From: JAAYAY01 sp964429355
GTDB taxonomy: Bacteria; Planctomycetota; Planctomycetia; Pirellulales; Thermoguttaceae
NCBI GenBank assembly: GCA_964429355.1
Contig: CAYSCH010000430.1
Location: 1-7,663, forward strand
Direction: 5' to 3'
DNA: 7,663 nucleotides
Under the pieces are notes generated by a model. It ran no database searches. It worked only from the letters and a program-made list of their open reading frames with translations, and was not told the origin of the DNA. The translations under genes were made by a program, and so were the position numbers. The stretch's first letter is position 1. Every line of letters begins with the position of its first letter. Below, in pieces: positions 6,052-7,663 of this stretch.

Positions 6052-6077
6052 CGGCACCACAGGTGGACGTGGTGGCG
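6052..6077. terminator. Hairpin in the 41-bp convergent gap, possible bidirectional terminator
   Basis: CGGCACCAC (6052-6060) pairs with GTGGTGGCG (6069-6077) over 9 bp with one G-G mismatch and an 8-nt loop. It lies exactly between the stop codons of the convergent unknown-function and lipase genes, where a shared terminator is expected. There is no T-run on either strand, so it would be a non-canonical terminator or simply a transcript-end stabiliser. Confidence 0.4.
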
Positions 6078-6088
6078 ACAGGACCAGC

Positions 6089-6970
6089 TTACGCCGCGGC
6101 GTTCCGGCCACGCCGCGAGCTGCGCCGCGCCATCGCCAGCTGCTGTTTCTGAACGGCCCCGTGAATCGACGCGATGTATTGCTCCATCGAATGGTCCGAG
6201 AAATGGTCGATTCTGAACAGCCGCAGGCTGCGAAGGAAACCCCGCACACGGTCGACCACTCTTTGCCAGCCGTTGACGTCCCGCACCCGGCCCTTGTAGT
6301 CGATGTACATCTCACGCCCTCCGTGGCAGTAGCCCCACCAGGTCGGCGGCACGCGAGTCACGATGTCGTTGTTGTTCACCCAGCGAAAGTGGACCAGTTG
6401 GCAATGGTTCACATAAACCCGGTTTCCCACCCTCGGACTGCCATAGGTAAAAAGGCCCTCAGGCCCCGAGGTGATCCGGGAGAGTTTGCACCGCCGGGCG
6501 CAAATCGTCGCCATCGCACCCCCCAGCGAATGCCCGGTAAACCACAGGGGCAGTTCGTTGTCGGCGAGGGCCCGTTCGAGAATCGGCCACAGATCGTCCA
6601 CCTCCCGCTTGAAACCGCTGTGCACCCGGCCCATCGTCTCGGCCAGTACCGTTACGGCGTTCGCATCGGCTTTGATGTCATTCCATTCGGTTGGCTCCGT
6701 GCCCCGACACACCAGCACGCAATCATGCTGGTTCCGAAACCGATACGCCTGAGCCCCGTGACGATCGAAGTAGAGCGAATCCAGAAACCCAATCTTCCGC
6801 ACACAGGTCAAAGCGGGCTCGGGCGGCATGTAGGCAATTTGCGAAAGCTCGGCAAATAGGAGAGACTGCTGCAATCGCGTCAGTTCCCCGATCGGACCGG
6901 TTAGCCGTGAAAACAGGTCGATTCCGTGAAACCACTGTCGCTGCTGCCGCGTCGCAGTTTTCGTGCTCAT
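6089..6970 (-). CDS. Class 3 lipase family protein (alpha/beta hydrolase)
   Basis: This complete 293-residue protein has the catalytic features of the Lipase_3 fold. RGTEPTEWND (89-98) carries the oxyanion-side RGT motif. GHSLGGAMA (146-154) is the nucleophile elbow with S148. VNNNDIVTRVPP (198-209) supplies the acid D202. DHFSDHSMEQY (255-265) supplies the histidine, most likely H260. YGSPRVGN (176-183) and HSGFKREVDDLWP (117-129) are further family hallmarks. The family hydrolyses ester bonds of acylglycerols or phospholipids; the true substrate is unknown. There is no signal peptide or membrane anchor, so it is predicted to be cytoplasmic unless exported another way. The C-terminus (ARRSSRRGRNAAA) is a short basic tail. 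The ATG at 6970-6968 has only a weak AGAGA upstream. It is transcribed towards the unknown-function gene, with 41 bp between the two stops, and has no operon partner in view. Confidence 0.93.
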   Translation of the reverse strand: MSTKTATRQQRQWFHGIDLFSRLTGPIGELTRLQQSLLFAELSQIAYMPPEPALTCVRKIGFLDSLYFDRHGAQAYRFRNQHDCVLVCRGTEPTEWNDIKADANAVTVLAETMGRVHSGFKREVDDLWPILERALADNELPLWFTGHSLGGAMATICARRCKLSRITSGPEGLFTYGSPRVGNRVYVNHCQLVHFRWVNNNDIVTRVPPTWWGYCHGGREMYIDYKGRVRDVNGWQRVVDRVRGFLRSLRLFRIDHFSDHSMEQYIASIHGAVQKQQLAMARRSSRRGRNAAA

Positions 6971-7326
6971 CGGTTATCTCTGCACGGTTCAGGAAAACAG
7001 GGGAGACGGGTCCGACGGGCGGGAGCGAGCCCTTCGTGTGCTCAATCTTCAACCTGCGCTCCACAGTTCAACCCGTTTTGACCTACAGAGGCGGGAAGAT
7101 ACGCATCCGCCGCCGCCAGGGCAAGGTCAACCGCCGGATCACGCTGCATTCGCTGCATGCGGGGAGTACCGCGAAGGGATGGCAAACAGCCACATGACAC
7201 AATGGTGGCTTGCGAGCCAGGCGTGGCATGCCGGGCGTTGTCGCTCCTGGAAACAAGGGCCCTCCCCCACCGGCACCCGAAAACGGGAATTCTGATTGTC
7301 GCTCAACACGGGAAGAGTAATGGTCC

Positions 7327-7663
7327 CTACACACCCTCCCATTCTCGAGACGTGAGTCGAGGCTCACACAGGAAGATGTCCACCATGTCGCCCAGGAGCC
7401 CCCTTTCCTGCTCTCCGGGATTTTCTCCAAAACCTGCGGACCAGTGCCTTGACCCGCTGCTGATAATCCGTATACTGTACGTGCGGTCAGGCATTTCCAT
7501 CGAGTTCCTGATGCCGTGCGGCAGTGAGCGTTCGGCCCTGAGAAACAGCAGGTTTGCTCGATCCCGCCCGACCTGAAACCCAAGGATTCGCAGTGCACGA
7601 TTGCCCTTTAGTATGACAGCGCTATGTTTTTTCAAGACGGGTGGCCTTCGCTTTTGCCCGGCG
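7327..7663 (-). CDS. Possible C-terminal end of a gene entering from the right (doubtful)
   Basis: The minus-strand frame is open from the window edge to TAG at 7329-7327, giving about 111 residues. It includes KKHSAVILKGNRALRILGFQ, then DRTYSIRIISSGSRHW and GLLGDMVDIFLCEPRL. The composition is balanced rather than cysteine- or arginine-rich, unlike the competing frames here. However, third positions are not GC-biased and I recognise no family. A TTG at 7635-7633 could be a start, but the frame continues upstream of it. It may be a real partial gene, a decayed one, or chance. Confidence 0.2.
   Translation of the reverse strand, partial: AGQKRRPPVLKKHSAVILKGNRALRILGFQVGRDRANLLFLRAERSLPHGIRNSMEMPDRTYSIRIISSGSRHWSAGFGENPGEQERGLLGDMVDIFLCEPRLTSREWEGV
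7449..7476 (+). promoter_or_regulatory. Strong sigma70-like promoter match without an obvious gene
   Basis: TTGACC (7449-7454) and TATACT (7471-7476) are separated by 16 nt. Both boxes match consensus at 5 of 6 positions, the best pair I see in the window. Transcription would start near 7483 and run right. Downstream starts in view are ATG 7613 (MTALCFFKTGG..., open to the edge) and ATG 7624 (MFFQDGWPSLLPG, open to the edge); neither has an RBS. It may serve a gene beyond the window or a small RNA. The call rests on motif and spacing only. Confidence 0.35.

Larger units (their letters stand above)
6971..7663. other. Gene-poor region at the right edge
   Basis: In these 693 bp no frame on either strand shows recognisable domains, family motifs or the GC-rich third positions seen in the main genes. 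The lipase promoter should lie in the first 100-200 bp, where two GGTTGAA repeats occur on the minus strand (near 7048-7078), but no clear -10/-35 pair is seen. Further right there are a candidate promoter (7449-7476), a small hairpin GTGAG...CTCAC (7350-7365) and a minus-strand frame open to the window edge. Confidence 0.6.

Noticed and set aside
6026..7197. Several + frames opposite the lipase gene and to its right
   Set aside because: They are antisense shadows rich in Arg, Pro and His; the minus strand carries the complete lipase catalytic triad.
7083..7598. A 171-codon minus-strand frame with a GTG start and an upstream AAAGGG
   Set aside because: The purine-rich site is reasonable, but the product is dominated by Cys, Arg, Gly and Ser without a hydrophobic pattern or family motif, and it conflicts with a somewhat better frame on the same strand.

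Overview
The window reads as chromosomal DNA of a planctomycete, probably of the Pirellulales/Gemmatales kind. The clues are a DUF1559 protein with the H-x9-DG motif, an FSLRT-type membrane start, a PQQ-like beta-propeller protein, a large secreted beta-helix carbohydrate-active protein, a class 3 lipase of a type I associate with planctomycetes, generally high GC, and a dispersed palindrome whose translation reads CGDSSP. The order and species cannot be fixed from this sequence alone. I see no tRNA, rRNA, CRISPR array or recognisable transposase.

Layout, left to right. (1) 2-727 (+): the C-terminal part of a PQQ-like beta-propeller protein whose start lies outside the window. (2) 838-1242 (-): a complete GlcG/HbpS-family heme-binding-type protein, convergent with gene 1. 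(3) 1243-1588: a 346-bp divergent spacer with a candidate promoter for the GlcG gene. (4) 1589-2572 (+): an atypical DUF1559 protein with membrane segments in place of a type IV prepilin leader. (5) 2573-3004: a 432-bp spacer holding two copies of a 30-nt palindromic repeat in inverted orientation, which look like the ends of a miniature non-autonomous element of about 250 bp. (6) 3005-5116 (+): a secreted right-handed beta-helix protein resembling glycoside hydrolase family 141. (7) 5106-6047 (+): a protein of unknown function with a coiled coil and a possible C-terminal metal site. It overlaps gene 6 by 11 nt and may be translationally coupled to it. (8) 6089-6970 (-): a class 3 lipase with a visible Ser-Asp-His triad, convergent with gene 7 across a 41-bp gap that contains a hairpin. 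(9) 6971-7663: almost 700 bp without a convincing gene, but with one strong sigma70-like promoter match on the + strand and an open minus-strand frame running off the right edge.

The genes do not form one pathway. Strand changes split them into short units, and only the beta-helix gene and the gene overlapping its end look like a transcription unit. I found no convincing new multi-gene system. The items most worth checking are the MITE-like element at 2606-2852 with its internal minus-strand frame, the altered DUF1559 N-terminus, the unexplained overlapping gene at 5106-6047, and the orphan promoter near 7449-7476.
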